Below are positions 1 through 6,544 of a stretch of 8,685 nt of DNA, in pieces. The stretch comes from Sediminicultor sp035648055 (lineage in GTDB: Bacteria > Atribacterota > Phoenicimicrobiia > Phoenicimicrobiales > Phoenicimicrobiaceae): contig DASRMF010000098.1 in NCBI GenBank assembly GCA_035648055.1, forward strand, positions 1 through 8,685, given 5' to 3'. The position numbers and the translations under genes were made by a program. Each line of letters opens with the position of its first letter. Positions within the stretch are counted from its first letter, which is position 1. The notes below the pieces were generated by a model, which was not told the DNA's origin, made no database searches, and saw only the letters and a list, made by a program, of their open reading frames with translations.

Positions 1-1611
1 GGGAGCGGGTGTACCGTTCGAGGTGTTTGTGGAAAGACAGATGATGTAGCCCGGTTACAAGATTTATTAATCTATCTACTAAAAGGAATTTCATTTTACA
101 GTTTAAAGCTCAGGAAACTGGGAACAACTTCCGAGGAAGCAGATAAATTTCTTTTAGACAGCCTGTTTTCTACTATTACCAATGCAAATTTTGACCGAAG
201 CGATTTTGTGGCCTGGATTAGAGAAGGGCTAAAATTAAAAGATGAAGCGAAGGAAATGTTGGAAAAAGCCGGAGGAACTGTCGAAGACAAAGTTCCAGAG
301 GCAGCAACCTGGCAAGCTGATACCGAAGAAGAATTTGAAAAAAAAGCTAAAGAAGTAGGAGTTTTAAGTACTGAAAATGAAGATGTTAGGTCCTTAAGGG
401 AACTTATAATTTATGGAGCAAAAGGGATAGCTGCTTATGCTGTACATGCCAGGAATTTAGGTTATGAAGATGAAAAGATAATTGAATTCATCGGAAAAGC
501 CCTAAGCGCCACCACCAATGATAGCCTTTCTGTGGATGATTTAGTCAGCTTGGTCTTAGAGTGTGGTAAATTTGGAGTAGAGGCTATGGCTTTACTGGAC
601 AAAGCCAACACTTCCAGTTATGGAACTCCGGAGATAACCAAAGTAAATATCGGAGTCAGAAATAATCCCGCAATTCTCATCAGCGGCCATGACTTAAAGG
701 ATATGGAAGAACTCTTGAAACAGACAGAAGAGAGCGGGGTAGATGTATACACTCATGGCGAGATGCTCCCTGCCAACTATTACCCGGCCTTTAAAAAGTA
801 TTCTAATTTTGTAGGTAACTATGGCAACTCCTGGTGGAAACAGAAAGAAGAGATTGAAAGCTTTAATGGTCCGGTTCTCTTTACCACTAACTGTATTATC
901 CCACCTAAAGATTCTTATAAGGACAGGGTTTACACCACCGGTACTGTGGGATTTCCCGGAGTAAAACATATTCCGGAAGCAGAAGAAGGGAAAGAAAAAG
1001 ATTTCTCCAAAATGATAGCTCATGCCAAAAAATGCAAACCACCGGTAGAGATAGAAAAGGGCGAAATTATCGGAGGATTTGCTCACGATACGGTAATCGG
1101 ATTGGCTGATAAGGTAGTTGAAGCCGTAAAATCTGGGGCTGTAAAGAAATTCTTCGTTATGGCCGGTTGTGACGGCAGAATGAAAAGCCGTGAATATTAT
1201 ACAGAATTTGCCAGGTCTTTACCCAAAGATACCATAATATTAACCGCCGGATGTGCTAAATACAGATATAATAAACTTGATTTAGGCGAAATAGGGGGTA
1301 TCCCCAGAGTCTTGGATGCTGGTCAGTGTAATGATTCTTATTCTCTGGCAGTGATAGCTCTTAAATTAAAAGAAGTATTTGGCTTGGATGATATAAACGA
1401 ACTTCCTATCTCCTACAACATAGCCTGGTATGAGCAAAAAGCGGTAATAGTCTTATTAGCTCTACTCTATCTGGGAGTAAAGAATATTCATTTGGGACCA
1501 ACCTTACCGGCATTCTTATCCCCCAACGTGGTCAAAGTTCTGGTAGAGAAGTTCGCTATCGCCGGAATAACCGATGTAGAAAATGACCTTAAAATATTCC
1601 TAAGCGAATAA
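1..1611 (+). CDS. hcp: Hybrid cluster protein (hydroxylamine reductase family), 5'-truncated by the window edge
   Basis: Frame 1 is open from base 1 to the TAA at 1609-1611, giving 536 residues. About a dozen N-terminal residues, with the first two cysteines of the N-terminal Fe-S cluster, lie outside the window. The remaining two are visible as C4 and C10 (C-x5-C). All hybrid-cluster ligands known from Desulfovibrio Hcp are present with matching spacing: H230 (SGHDL), E254 (THGEMLPA), C298 (TTNCI), C390 (MAGCDGR, the persulfide cysteine), C418 (TAGCAKYRYN), C443 (DAGQC), E478 and K480 (WYEQK). The family is cytoplasmic and handles NO or hydroxylamine in anaerobes; NO reductase activity is now thought physiological. 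The gene is monocistronic at its 3' end, followed by a strong terminator. Its promoter is not in the window. Identity is secure; the physiological substrate here is inferred from the family. Confidence 0.97.
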   Translation, partial: GSGCTVRGVCGKTDDVARLQDLLIYLLKGISFYSLKLRKLGTTSEEADKFLLDSLFSTITNANFDRSDFVAWIREGLKLKDEAKEMLEKAGGTVEDKVPEAATWQADTEEEFEKKAKEVGVLSTENEDVRSLRELIIYGAKGIAAYAVHARNLGYEDEKIIEFIGKALSATTNDSLSVDDLVSLVLECGKFGVEAMALLDKANTSSYGTPEITKVNIGVRNNPAILISGHDLKDMEELLKQTEESGVDVYTHGEMLPANYYPAFKKYSNFVGNYGNSWWKQKEEIESFNGPVLFTTNCIIPPKDSYKDRVYTTGTVGFPGVKHIPEAEEGKEKDFSKMIAHAKKCKPPVEIEKGEIIGGFAHDTVIGLADKVVEAVKSGAVKKFFVMAGCDGRMKSREYYTEFARSLPKDTIILTAGCAKYRYNKLDLGEIGGIPRVLDAGQCNDSYSLAVIALKLKEVFGLDDINELPISYNIAWYEQKAVIVLLALLYLGVKNIHLGPTLPAFLSPNVVKVLVEKFAIAGITDVENDLKIFLSE

Positions 1612-1634
1612 TTAAAAATTGAAAGATAAATAGT

Positions 1635-1680
1635 AAAATAAGAGCAAATTTAGAGAAACTGAATTTGCTCTTATTTTTTA
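1635..1680 (+). terminator. Intrinsic terminator of hcp
   Basis: A perfect 16-bp inverted repeat (arms 1635-1650 and 1662-1677) encloses an 11-nt loop and runs into a T-rich tail ending at 1679. The stem core is AGAGCAAATT / AATTTGCTCT. It starts 24 nt after the hcp stop, so it separates hcp from the fatty acid genes. The A-rich 5' side could also let it work on the other strand, but no opposing gene is present. Confidence 0.9.
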
Positions 1681-1769
1681 TCCCCCCATTTTTAACTGAA
1701 CTAACTTCGCTATATTTAAATTATTACATATTTACCTAAAAATCTTTTTTTACAACATGTTTAAAAACA

Positions 1770-1798
1770 TTGACAAGAAATGAATTATTGTGTATGCT
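1770..1798 (+). promoter_or_regulatory. Sigma-70/SigA-type promoter of the fabK unit
   Basis: TTGACA at 1770-1775 and TATGCT at 1793-1798 are separated by 17 nt. The -35 box is consensus and the -10 box matches four of six positions. The predicted transcription start near 1804-1806 leaves a leader of about 75-80 nt. The same elements at the same spacing occur in the second copy upstream of fabH. Confidence 0.85.
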
Positions 1799-1804
1799 TA
1801 CCTT

Positions 1805-1830
1805 TAATAATAGGTTATAATAGTAGTTAA
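1805..1830 (+). promoter_or_regulatory. Tandem 13-nt direct repeat at the transcription start (candidate operator), copy 1
   Basis: TAATAATAGGTTA (1805-1817) is followed directly by TAATAGTAGTTAA (1818-1830), with 10 of 13 positions identical. It begins at the expected +1 and is kept with only two changes in the second promoter copy at 4101-4126. The position fits a repressor operator or a leader RNA element. It does not obviously match the FapR or FabT consensus as I remember them, so the regulator is unknown. Confidence 0.5.
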
Positions 1831-1869
1831 TAAATAAATCAGCTATTCATAGAGTAGCAGAAATTTTAT

Positions 1870-1875
1870 AAGGAG
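1870..1875 (+). promoter_or_regulatory. Ribosome binding site of fabK, favouring the GTG start
   Basis: AAGGAG lies 5 nt before TTG 1881 and 8 nt before GTG 1884. The 8-nt spacing and the usual FabK N-terminus (M-F/K-K/T...) favour GTG 1884. The ATG at 1876 is out of frame. Confidence 0.7.
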
Positions 1876-1880
1876 ATGCA

Positions 1881-2825
1881 TTGGTGTTTAAGTCTATTAT
1901 ATGTGAACTTTTAGGAATAAAATACCCGCTTATTCAGGGAGGGATGGCCTGGATCGCCGATGCTGAACTTGCCGCTGCAGTATCCAATGCCGGTGCTCTT
2001 GGAGTTGTTGCAGCGGGTTATGCTCCGGGTGAATGGGTTAAAGAAGAGATTCGTAAAACAAAGAGGCTAACTGAAAAACCTTTTGGACTTAATATTATGC
2101 TCTTAAATCCCAATGCTGATAAAATTGCCCACATAGCTATTCAAGAAGGCGTAAAGGTAATAATTACCGGAGCCGGCAACCCTGGTAAATATATAGAAAT
2201 GTGGAAAGAAAATAATATTTTAGTATTACCGGTAATTCCTTCGGTTGCTCTGGCCGTACGAATGGAGAGAGCAGGGGCAGATGCAGTAATTGCAGAAGGC
2301 GGTGAAGCCGGAGGGCATGTGGGAGAATTAACTACCATGTCTCTTATCCCTCAAGTAGTAGATGCGATAAATATTCCTGTTTTAGCTGCCGGTGGAATTG
2401 CCGATGGCCGCGGACTGGCAGCTGCATGGATGTTAGGAGCTTCAGGGTTTCAAATAGGTACAAGATTTCTGGTAGCCCGAGAATGTAATGTTCATAAGAA
2501 CTATAAACAAAAGATACTTACAGCCAGAGATACCAGCACAATAGTTACCGGAAGGCCGACCGGTCACCCGGTTAGGATAATAAAAAATAGGTTGGCAAGG
2601 GATTTCCAGCAACTGGAAAAAAGAAATGCATCTTTAGAAGAATATGAAGAACTAGGAGCAGGTTCGCTTTGTCGAGCAGCTCGAGAAGGAGATATGGATT
2701 ATGGTTCGATAATGGCCGGACAGTCAGCCGGTCTGGTAAAAAAAGAACAAACCTGCAAGGAAATAGTTGAGGAAATATTTTTGGAAGCGGAAAAAATAAT
2801 TTTAGAGAAAAGTAAATTAATTTAG
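1881..2825 (+). CDS. fabK: Enoyl-ACP reductase II (FabK), FMN-dependent
   Basis: A 314-residue protein, close to the 320-odd of streptococcal FabK. FabK catalyses the last step of the fatty acid elongation cycle, NAD(P)H-dependent reduction of trans-2-enoyl-ACP, as a soluble FMN TIM-barrel enzyme. Visible signatures are IKYPLIQGGMAWIAD (residues 13-27), KPFGLNIMLL, the GAGNP loop, IPSVALAVRMERAGADAVIAE, the catalytic-histidine motif EAGGHVG (H146), the FMN phosphate loop AAGGIADGRG, and the C-terminal GAGSL...GSIMAGQSAGLV block. Streptococcal FabK has these same blocks, which separates it from generic nitronate monooxygenases. The coordinates use TTG 1881, but GTG 1884 is better spaced from the ribosome binding site. 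It is first in a two-gene unit with the FabK-like gene 42 nt downstream, under a promoter shared in sequence with fabH-fabF. Confidence 0.92.
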   Translation: MVFKSIICELLGIKYPLIQGGMAWIADAELAAAVSNAGALGVVAAGYAPGEWVKEEIRKTKRLTEKPFGLNIMLLNPNADKIAHIAIQEGVKVIITGAGNPGKYIEMWKENNILVLPVIPSVALAVRMERAGADAVIAEGGEAGGHVGELTTMSLIPQVVDAINIPVLAAGGIADGRGLAAAWMLGASGFQIGTRFLVARECNVHKNYKQKILTARDTSTIVTGRPTGHPVRIIKNRLARDFQQLEKRNASLEEYEELGAGSLCRAAREGDMDYGSIMAGQSAGLVKKEQTCKEIVEEIFLEAEKIILEKSKLI

Positions 2826-2867
2826 TACATATTTTATTAATTTATTATTCGAAAAGGGGTGAAATAG

Positions 2868-3974
2868 ATGAATTTCAAAAAAATTCCCAAGTTAAAAATA
2901 GGTAACTTAGAAGCGAAAATTCCCATTATTCAGGGGGGGATGGCCGTGGGAATCTCTTTATCAGGCTTAGCGTCTGCTGTGGCAAATGCAGGGGGCATAG
3001 GAGTTATCGGAACTGCCGGGATAGGCATGCTTGAACCTGACGCCGCTAAAAATTTTACTGAGGCAAATAAAAGGGCTTTATGTAAAGTAATAAGAAAAGC
3101 AAAGGAGATGACTAAGGGTATTATCGGGGTAAATATAATGGCTGCTCTTTCGGATTTTTATGATATGGTCAAGATTGTAGTAGAGGAAAAGGCAGATTTA
3201 ATATTTCTTGGAGCAGGTTTGCCCTTAAAAGGTCTTGAAATGCTGGTTCCCGATAAATTAAAAAAAGTTAAAACTAAGGTTGTTCCTATTGTATCATCTT
3301 CCCGGGCTGCAAAAATTATATTTCAATACTGGAAAAAAAATTATAATCACGTGCCTGATGCTGTCGTTGTTGAAGGACCATTAGCCGGCGGACACCTGGG
3401 TTTTAAAAAAGAACAGATTAATAATCCGGATTTTACTTTAGAGAAAATATTACCTGAAGTGATTTCCGTGATAAAACCTTACGAAAAAGAATTTGAAAAA
3501 AGCATTCCAATAATTGCCGCTGGCGGTATATATACCGGTGCAGATATTTACAAATATATTAAGATGGGAGCTCAGGGAGTACAAATGGCTACCAGATTTG
3601 TTACCACTTATGAGTGCGATGCTTCTATAAAATTCAAAGAGACTTATTTAAAATGTAAAAAAGATGACTTAATGATAATTGATAGCCCGGTTGGATTGCC
3701 GGGAAGGGCAGTAAAGAACAAATTCCTGGAAGAGGTTTCATCCGGGATTAGAAAACCTTTTAAATGTTCCTGGAAATGTTTAAAGACTTGTAATTTTAAG
3801 AAAGCGCCTTACTGCATCGCTCTTGCTCTAACTAATGCCCAACAAGGAAAACTTGAAGATGGATTTGCTTTTGCAGGAAGCAATGCTTATCGCGCGGATA
3901 AAATTATTTCAGTTAAAGAACTTATAGAAAATTTATCAGAAGAATATGAAAAAGCTTCATGTAATAATTATTGA
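2868..3974 (+). CDS. FabK-like / nitronate monooxygenase family flavoprotein with a C-terminal Cys4 motif
   Basis: A 368-residue paralogue of FabK starting at ATG 2868, 8 nt after a GGGG(TGA) ribosome binding site. It has the same FMN TIM-barrel plan: IPIIQGGMAVGISLSGLASA near the N-terminus, IGVNIMAAL, EGPLAGGHLGF with the catalytic-type histidine H176, IIAAGGIYTGADI (FMN phosphate loop), and MGAQGVQMATRF. It differs from FabK by inserts and a distinctive C-terminal motif, C300-x3-C304-x3-C308-x7-C316 (CSWKCLKTCNFKKAPYC), then an FAFAGSNAYRADKI block. I recall this cysteine arrangement from anaerobe members of the flavin oxidoreductase/2-nitropropane dioxygenase family; a metal or Fe-S role is inference. 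Its place behind fabK suggests an enoyl-reductase or related lipid role, but nitronate or another substrate is possible. A relic of its 3' end lies after fabF. Confidence 0.88.
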   Translation: MNFKKIPKLKIGNLEAKIPIIQGGMAVGISLSGLASAVANAGGIGVIGTAGIGMLEPDAAKNFTEANKRALCKVIRKAKEMTKGIIGVNIMAALSDFYDMVKIVVEEKADLIFLGAGLPLKGLEMLVPDKLKKVKTKVVPIVSSSRAAKIIFQYWKKNYNHVPDAVVVEGPLAGGHLGFKKEQINNPDFTLEKILPEVISVIKPYEKEFEKSIPIIAAGGIYTGADIYKYIKMGAQGVQMATRFVTTYECDASIKFKETYLKCKKDDLMIIDSPVGLPGRAVKNKFLEEVSSGIRKPFKCSWKCLKTCNFKKAPYCIALALTNAQQGKLEDGFAFAGSNAYRADKIISVKELIENLSEEYEKASCNNY

Positions 3975-4006
3975 TTAATTCCTGCTTGAGGGAATATCTT
4001 TTTTTT
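3973..4006 (+). terminator. Short intrinsic terminator after the fabK-like gene
   Basis: ATTCCT (3978-3983) pairs with GGGAAT (3990-3995, one T-G wobble) around a 6-nt loop, and outer GAT/ATC bases (3973-3975 with 3996-3998) can extend the stem past a 2-nt bulge. A run of eight T residues follows at 3999-4006. The stem overlaps the stop codon. The short, AT-containing stem suggests partial rather than complete termination. Confidence 0.6.
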
Positions 4007-4065
4007 CAATCATCTTCATTATATCCAAATTATTATATGTTTAACCCAAAATCTTTCTAAAAACA

Positions 4066-4094
4066 TTGACAAGGAATGGATTACTATGTATACT
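4066..4094 (+). promoter_or_regulatory. Sigma-70/SigA-type promoter of the fabH-fabF unit
   Basis: TTGACA (4066-4071), a 17-nt spacer, then TATACT (4089-4094). This is closer to consensus than the fabK copy, so it is expected to be at least as strong. The predicted start near 4100-4102 gives a leader of about 100 nt to the fabH ATG. Confidence 0.87.
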
Positions 4095-4100
4095 TGCTTT

Positions 4101-4126
4101 TAATAATAGGTCATAATAGTAGTTAG
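4101..4126 (+). promoter_or_regulatory. Tandem 13-nt direct repeat at the transcription start (candidate operator), copy 2
   Basis: TAATAATAGGTCA (4101-4113) is followed without a gap by TAATAGTAGTTAG (4114-4126). It differs from the fabK-promoter copy at one base in each half, although the surrounding DNA has drifted more. That relative conservation is the reason for suspecting a regulator binding site shared by the two units. Confidence 0.5.
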
Positions 4127-4189
4127 TAAATAAAAGCAGCAATTTATGAAATATAAGAAACTTTATTTTTTATAGATGAAGAATTGCTT

Positions 4190-4197
4190 AAGGAAGG
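4190..4197 (+). promoter_or_regulatory. Ribosome binding site that sets the fabH start at 4202
   Basis: AAGGAAGG lies inside the upstream TTG-initiated reading frame (TTG 4184) and immediately before ATG 4202. This makes 4202 the start and the 4184 extension unlikely. Confidence 0.8.
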
Positions 4198-4201
4198 TAA
4201 C

Positions 4202-5185
4202 ATGATTTATTCAAAAATAATTGGCACAGGTGCTTATGTCCCTCAGAGAATTGTAAAAAATGATGAGCTTTCAAAAATGGTAGAGACTAATGACGAATGG
4301 ATTACCTCTCGAACAGGCATAAAGCAAAGAAGAATCTCCTCCGGAGAAAAGACCTATCAAATAGCCGCAAAAGCAGCAACAGAAGCAATCAAAAATGCTG
4401 GTATAGACAAAGAAGAGATCGATATGATTATATTAGCGACCATAACCCCCGATTATTTTATGCCTTCAACTGCGAATCTTGTTCAGGCAGAATTAGGATT
4501 AGATGATATTCCCAGCTTTGATGTAACAGCAGGTTGTACCGGTTTTGTTTATGGGTTACAGATAGCCGATCAATTTATTAAATCAAAACAGAGCAAGACA
4601 ATTCTTGTAATAGGAGTAGAAGTTTTATCAAAAGTTATTGATTGGTCTGATCGGAATACTTGTGTGCTTTTTGGAGATGGCGCCGGGGCAGTAATTTTAA
4701 AGAGTTCCAGTCAAGAGGGTATTATTTGTACTTATACTGGTTCTCGGGGAGATTTGAAGGGACTCCTTACCCTTCCGGCAGTTCCCTTAAAAAATCCTTT
4801 TTTACAGATTCCAAATAATAATGGAAGACCCAGCAATATATCTATGAACGGAAAAGAAGTATTTCAATTCGCGATTAGAATAATGATAAAAAGCATTTCC
4901 CAGGTCCTGAATAAGTCTAACCTTTCTATAGACGATATTAATTATATTATTCCTCATCAAGCTAATATTCGTATTATTGATTATGTAGCTCGAAAATTAA
5001 AGGTTGAAAGAGAAAGATTCATTATTAATTTAGACCGTTTTGGAAATACTTCTTCTGCCAGCATCCCACTTGCCCTAAATGAAGCTCATAAGAAAAAAAT
5101 ATTTTGCCCAGGGGATCGAATTATAATGGTTGCCTTTGGCGGTGGACTAACCTGGGGAGCTGTATTATTAAACTGGACAATGTAG
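4202..5185 (+). CDS. fabH: Beta-ketoacyl-ACP synthase III (FabH)
   Basis: A 327-residue protein from ATG 4202. FabH condenses an acyl-CoA primer, usually acetyl- or branched-chain acyl-CoA, with malonyl-ACP to start type II fatty acid synthesis in the cytoplasm. The thiolase-fold catalytic triad is complete: C112 in TAGCTGFVYGLQ, H252 in IIPHQANIRI, and N282 in RFGNTSSASIPLAL. C112 matches the E. coli number exactly and the His-Asn spacing of 30 is the same. Other hallmarks are the N-terminal GTGAYVPQRIVKNDEL, NDEWITSRTGIKQRRI, and the C-terminal AFGGGLTWGAVLL. Length is normal for the family. It is first gene of a unit with fabF, 45 nt upstream of it, under the second copy of the fabK-type promoter. 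Primer preference cannot be read from the sequence. Confidence 0.96.
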   Translation: MIYSKIIGTGAYVPQRIVKNDELSKMVETNDEWITSRTGIKQRRISSGEKTYQIAAKAATEAIKNAGIDKEEIDMIILATITPDYFMPSTANLVQAELGLDDIPSFDVTAGCTGFVYGLQIADQFIKSKQSKTILVIGVEVLSKVIDWSDRNTCVLFGDGAGAVILKSSSQEGIICTYTGSRGDLKGLLTLPAVPLKNPFLQIPNNNGRPSNISMNGKEVFQFAIRIMIKSISQVLNKSNLSIDDINYIIPHQANIRIIDYVARKLKVERERFIINLDRFGNTSSASIPLALNEAHKKKIFCPGDRIIMVAFGGGLTWGAVLLNWTM

Positions 5186-5230
5186 CTCAAATATTGATAG
5201 AAGAATAGTAATACAAGGAGGATAAAGAAT

Positions 5231-6469
5231 TTGAAAAATAGAGTTGTTATAACTGGAATGGGGGCAATTACTCCGCTAGGTAATAATGTTAAAACTTTCT
5301 GGAAAAATATAAAAAAAGGTAAATGTGGTATTGATTTTATTAAAGCATTTGATACCTCCGAATTTAAGGTGAAAATAGCTGCAGAAATTAAAGATTTCAA
5401 TCCTGCTGATATTTTGGATTTTAAGGAATTAAAAAGAATGGATAAATTTACCCAAATGGGCGTAATAGCTGCAAATGAGGCAGTGGATGATGCAAGATTA
5501 AGCAATGAGAGTGATTCCCGAGAAAATTGGGGAATTATTTTAGGCACCGGCATAGGGGGCTTTACTACTATTGAAAAAGAAAATCGAAAAATTATCGAAA
5601 AAGGGCCGGGACGCGTATCTCCTTTTTTTATCCCTATGGCTCTTTGCAATATTGCTGCAGCAAATATTGCTATTAAATTTGGAATAAAAGGGATATGTGA
5701 TACTGTAATAACTGCCTGTGCTTCCGGCACATCGTCCATTGGGAATGCTTATCGTATTTTACAGCAGAACCAAGCGGATTTAATTATTGCCGGTGGTTCT
5801 GAGGCAGCAATGACTCCACTGGCATTAGCCGGATTTACCTCGATGGGAGCTTTATGTACTCACAATAGAGTGGAACAAGCTTCTATTCCCTTTGATATCC
5901 GAAGAACGGGGTTTGTAATGGGAGAAGGAGCCGGTATAATGATTTTAGAAACATTAGAGCATGCTCAAAAAAGAGGGGCAAATATTTATGCTGAGGTAGT
6001 AGGATATGGGGCTACCTGTGATGCTTACCACATAACTGCTCCTGCACCCGGAGGCAATGGCGGAGCAAGAGCAATGAAAATGGCTATTAATGATTCAGGT
6101 ATCAATAAAGAACAGATATCTTACATTAATGCTCATGGAACTGGTACTCCTTATAATGATAAAAGTGAAACTGAAGCAATAAAAACGGTATTTGGCGAAA
6201 AGGCATATGATATTCCGATAAGTTCTACCAAGTCAATGACCGGGCATATGCTTGGCGCTTCGGGAGCAGCAGAAGCCATTGTCTGTATTAAAGCCATGCA
6301 GGAAAGTTTTATTCCTCCTACCATAGGGCTGCAAGAGCAAGACCCGGAATGTGATCTGGATTATGTCCCGCTTCAAGGAAGGAATCAGAATTTACAATAT
6401 ACTATTTCCAATTCATTTGGATTTGGTGGGCAAAATGCCAGCATACTATTGAAAAAATGGGAAGAATAG
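5231..6469 (+). CDS. fabF: Beta-ketoacyl-ACP synthase II (FabF)
   Basis: A 412-residue protein starting at TTG 5231, 9 nt after AGGAGG (5216-5221). The start is supported by the standard N-terminus M-K-N-R-V-V-I-T-G-M-G-A-I-T-P-L-G. FabF elongates acyl-ACP by decarboxylative condensation with malonyl-ACP. The catalytic residues are C163 in ITACASGTSSIGNA, H302 in NAHGTGTPYND, and H339 in STKSMTGHMLGASGAAE, with the lysine of STKSM also present. GFVMGEGAGIMILE and the terminal ISNSFGFGGQNASILL are typical of the family. FabF rather than FabB is called from overall length and the Cys-His-His context; it may serve all elongation rounds, since no other synthase is visible. A relic of the FabK-like gene begins about 10 nt after its stop. 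No clear terminator follows. Confidence 0.96.
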   Translation: MKNRVVITGMGAITPLGNNVKTFWKNIKKGKCGIDFIKAFDTSEFKVKIAAEIKDFNPADILDFKELKRMDKFTQMGVIAANEAVDDARLSNESDSRENWGIILGTGIGGFTTIEKENRKIIEKGPGRVSPFFIPMALCNIAAANIAIKFGIKGICDTVITACASGTSSIGNAYRILQQNQADLIIAGGSEAAMTPLALAGFTSMGALCTHNRVEQASIPFDIRRTGFVMGEGAGIMILETLEHAQKRGANIYAEVVGYGATCDAYHITAPAPGGNGGARAMKMAINDSGINKEQISYINAHGTGTPYNDKSETEAIKTVFGEKAYDIPISSTKSMTGHMLGASGAAEAIVCIKAMQESFIPPTIGLQEQDPECDLDYVPLQGRNQNLQYTISNSFGFGGQNASILLKKWEE

Positions 6470-6478
6470 AAGAATAAG

Positions 6479-6544
6479 GGAATTAGGGAGCTTATAGCAA
6501 ATTTGTTAGTAGAATATGAAAAAGCTTCATCTAATGATTGTTGA
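6479..6544 (+). pseudogene. 3'-end relic of the FabK-like gene
   Basis: Bases 6491-6550 match 3921-3980 at 53 of 60 positions without gaps. The match covers the last codons of the FabK-like gene at 2868-3974, its TGA stop and a few bases beyond. In frame the relic reads ELIANLLVEYEKASSNDC-stop against ELIENLSEEYEKASCNNY-stop in the intact gene. Weaker similarity (GIREL against SVKEL) extends back to about 6479. There is no start, no ribosome binding site and no catalytic domain, so it cannot be a functional gene. It is what remains of a second copy of the FabK-like gene, now joined to fabF. Confidence 0.85.

Larger units (their letters stand above)
1701..1870 (+). repeat. Promoter/leader repeat, copy 1 (upstream of fabK)
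   Basis: This segment is homologous to 4010-4167 upstream of fabH. The central 77 nt (1762-1838 against 4058-4134) align without gaps with 68 identities, and all nine differences are transitions. Upstream of the core the match continues to about 1701, with a 13-nt indel: copy 1 has extra sequence around 1748-1762, including the palindrome AACATGTT at 1754-1761. Downstream it continues more weakly (about two thirds identity) to the fabK ribosome binding site. It holds the promoter and a tandem 13-nt repeat, annotated separately. Confidence 0.9.
4010..4167 (+). repeat. Promoter/leader repeat, copy 2 (upstream of fabH)
   Basis: Second copy of the segment at 1701-1870. The core 4058-4134 is 68/77 identical to copy 1 with transitions only. 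It lacks about 13 nt just upstream of the -35 box. Similarity fades after about 4167, where the fabH leader continues with a different, T-rich sequence. Confidence 0.9.

Noticed and set aside
694..1086. 130-codon - strand frame within hcp
   Set aside because: It is antisense to the strongly conserved ligand region of Hcp and its Phe-rich translation matches no family I recognise.
1801..1840. FapR or FabT operator at the fab promoters
   Set aside because: The conserved element is a direct repeat, not the inverted site these regulators use, and does not match their consensus as I remember it.
1701..4167. The two promoter copies as ends of a transposon or insertion sequence
   Set aside because: They are direct repeats with promoter elements, there is no transposase gene or terminal inverted repeat, and the enclosed genes are core lipid metabolism.
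4184..4201. TTG 4184 as the fabH start, adding six residues (MLKEGN) before the ATG
   Set aside because: The extension overlaps the AAGGAAGG ribosome binding site, has no site of its own, and FabH proteins normally begin at the residue encoded by ATG 4202. With that start the catalytic cysteine falls at position 112, as in E. coli.
5086..5739. 217-codon open frame on the - strand across the fabH-fabF junction
   Set aside because: It lies opposite two clear genes, has a hydrophobic low-complexity translation typical of an antisense shadow, and has no recognisable domain.
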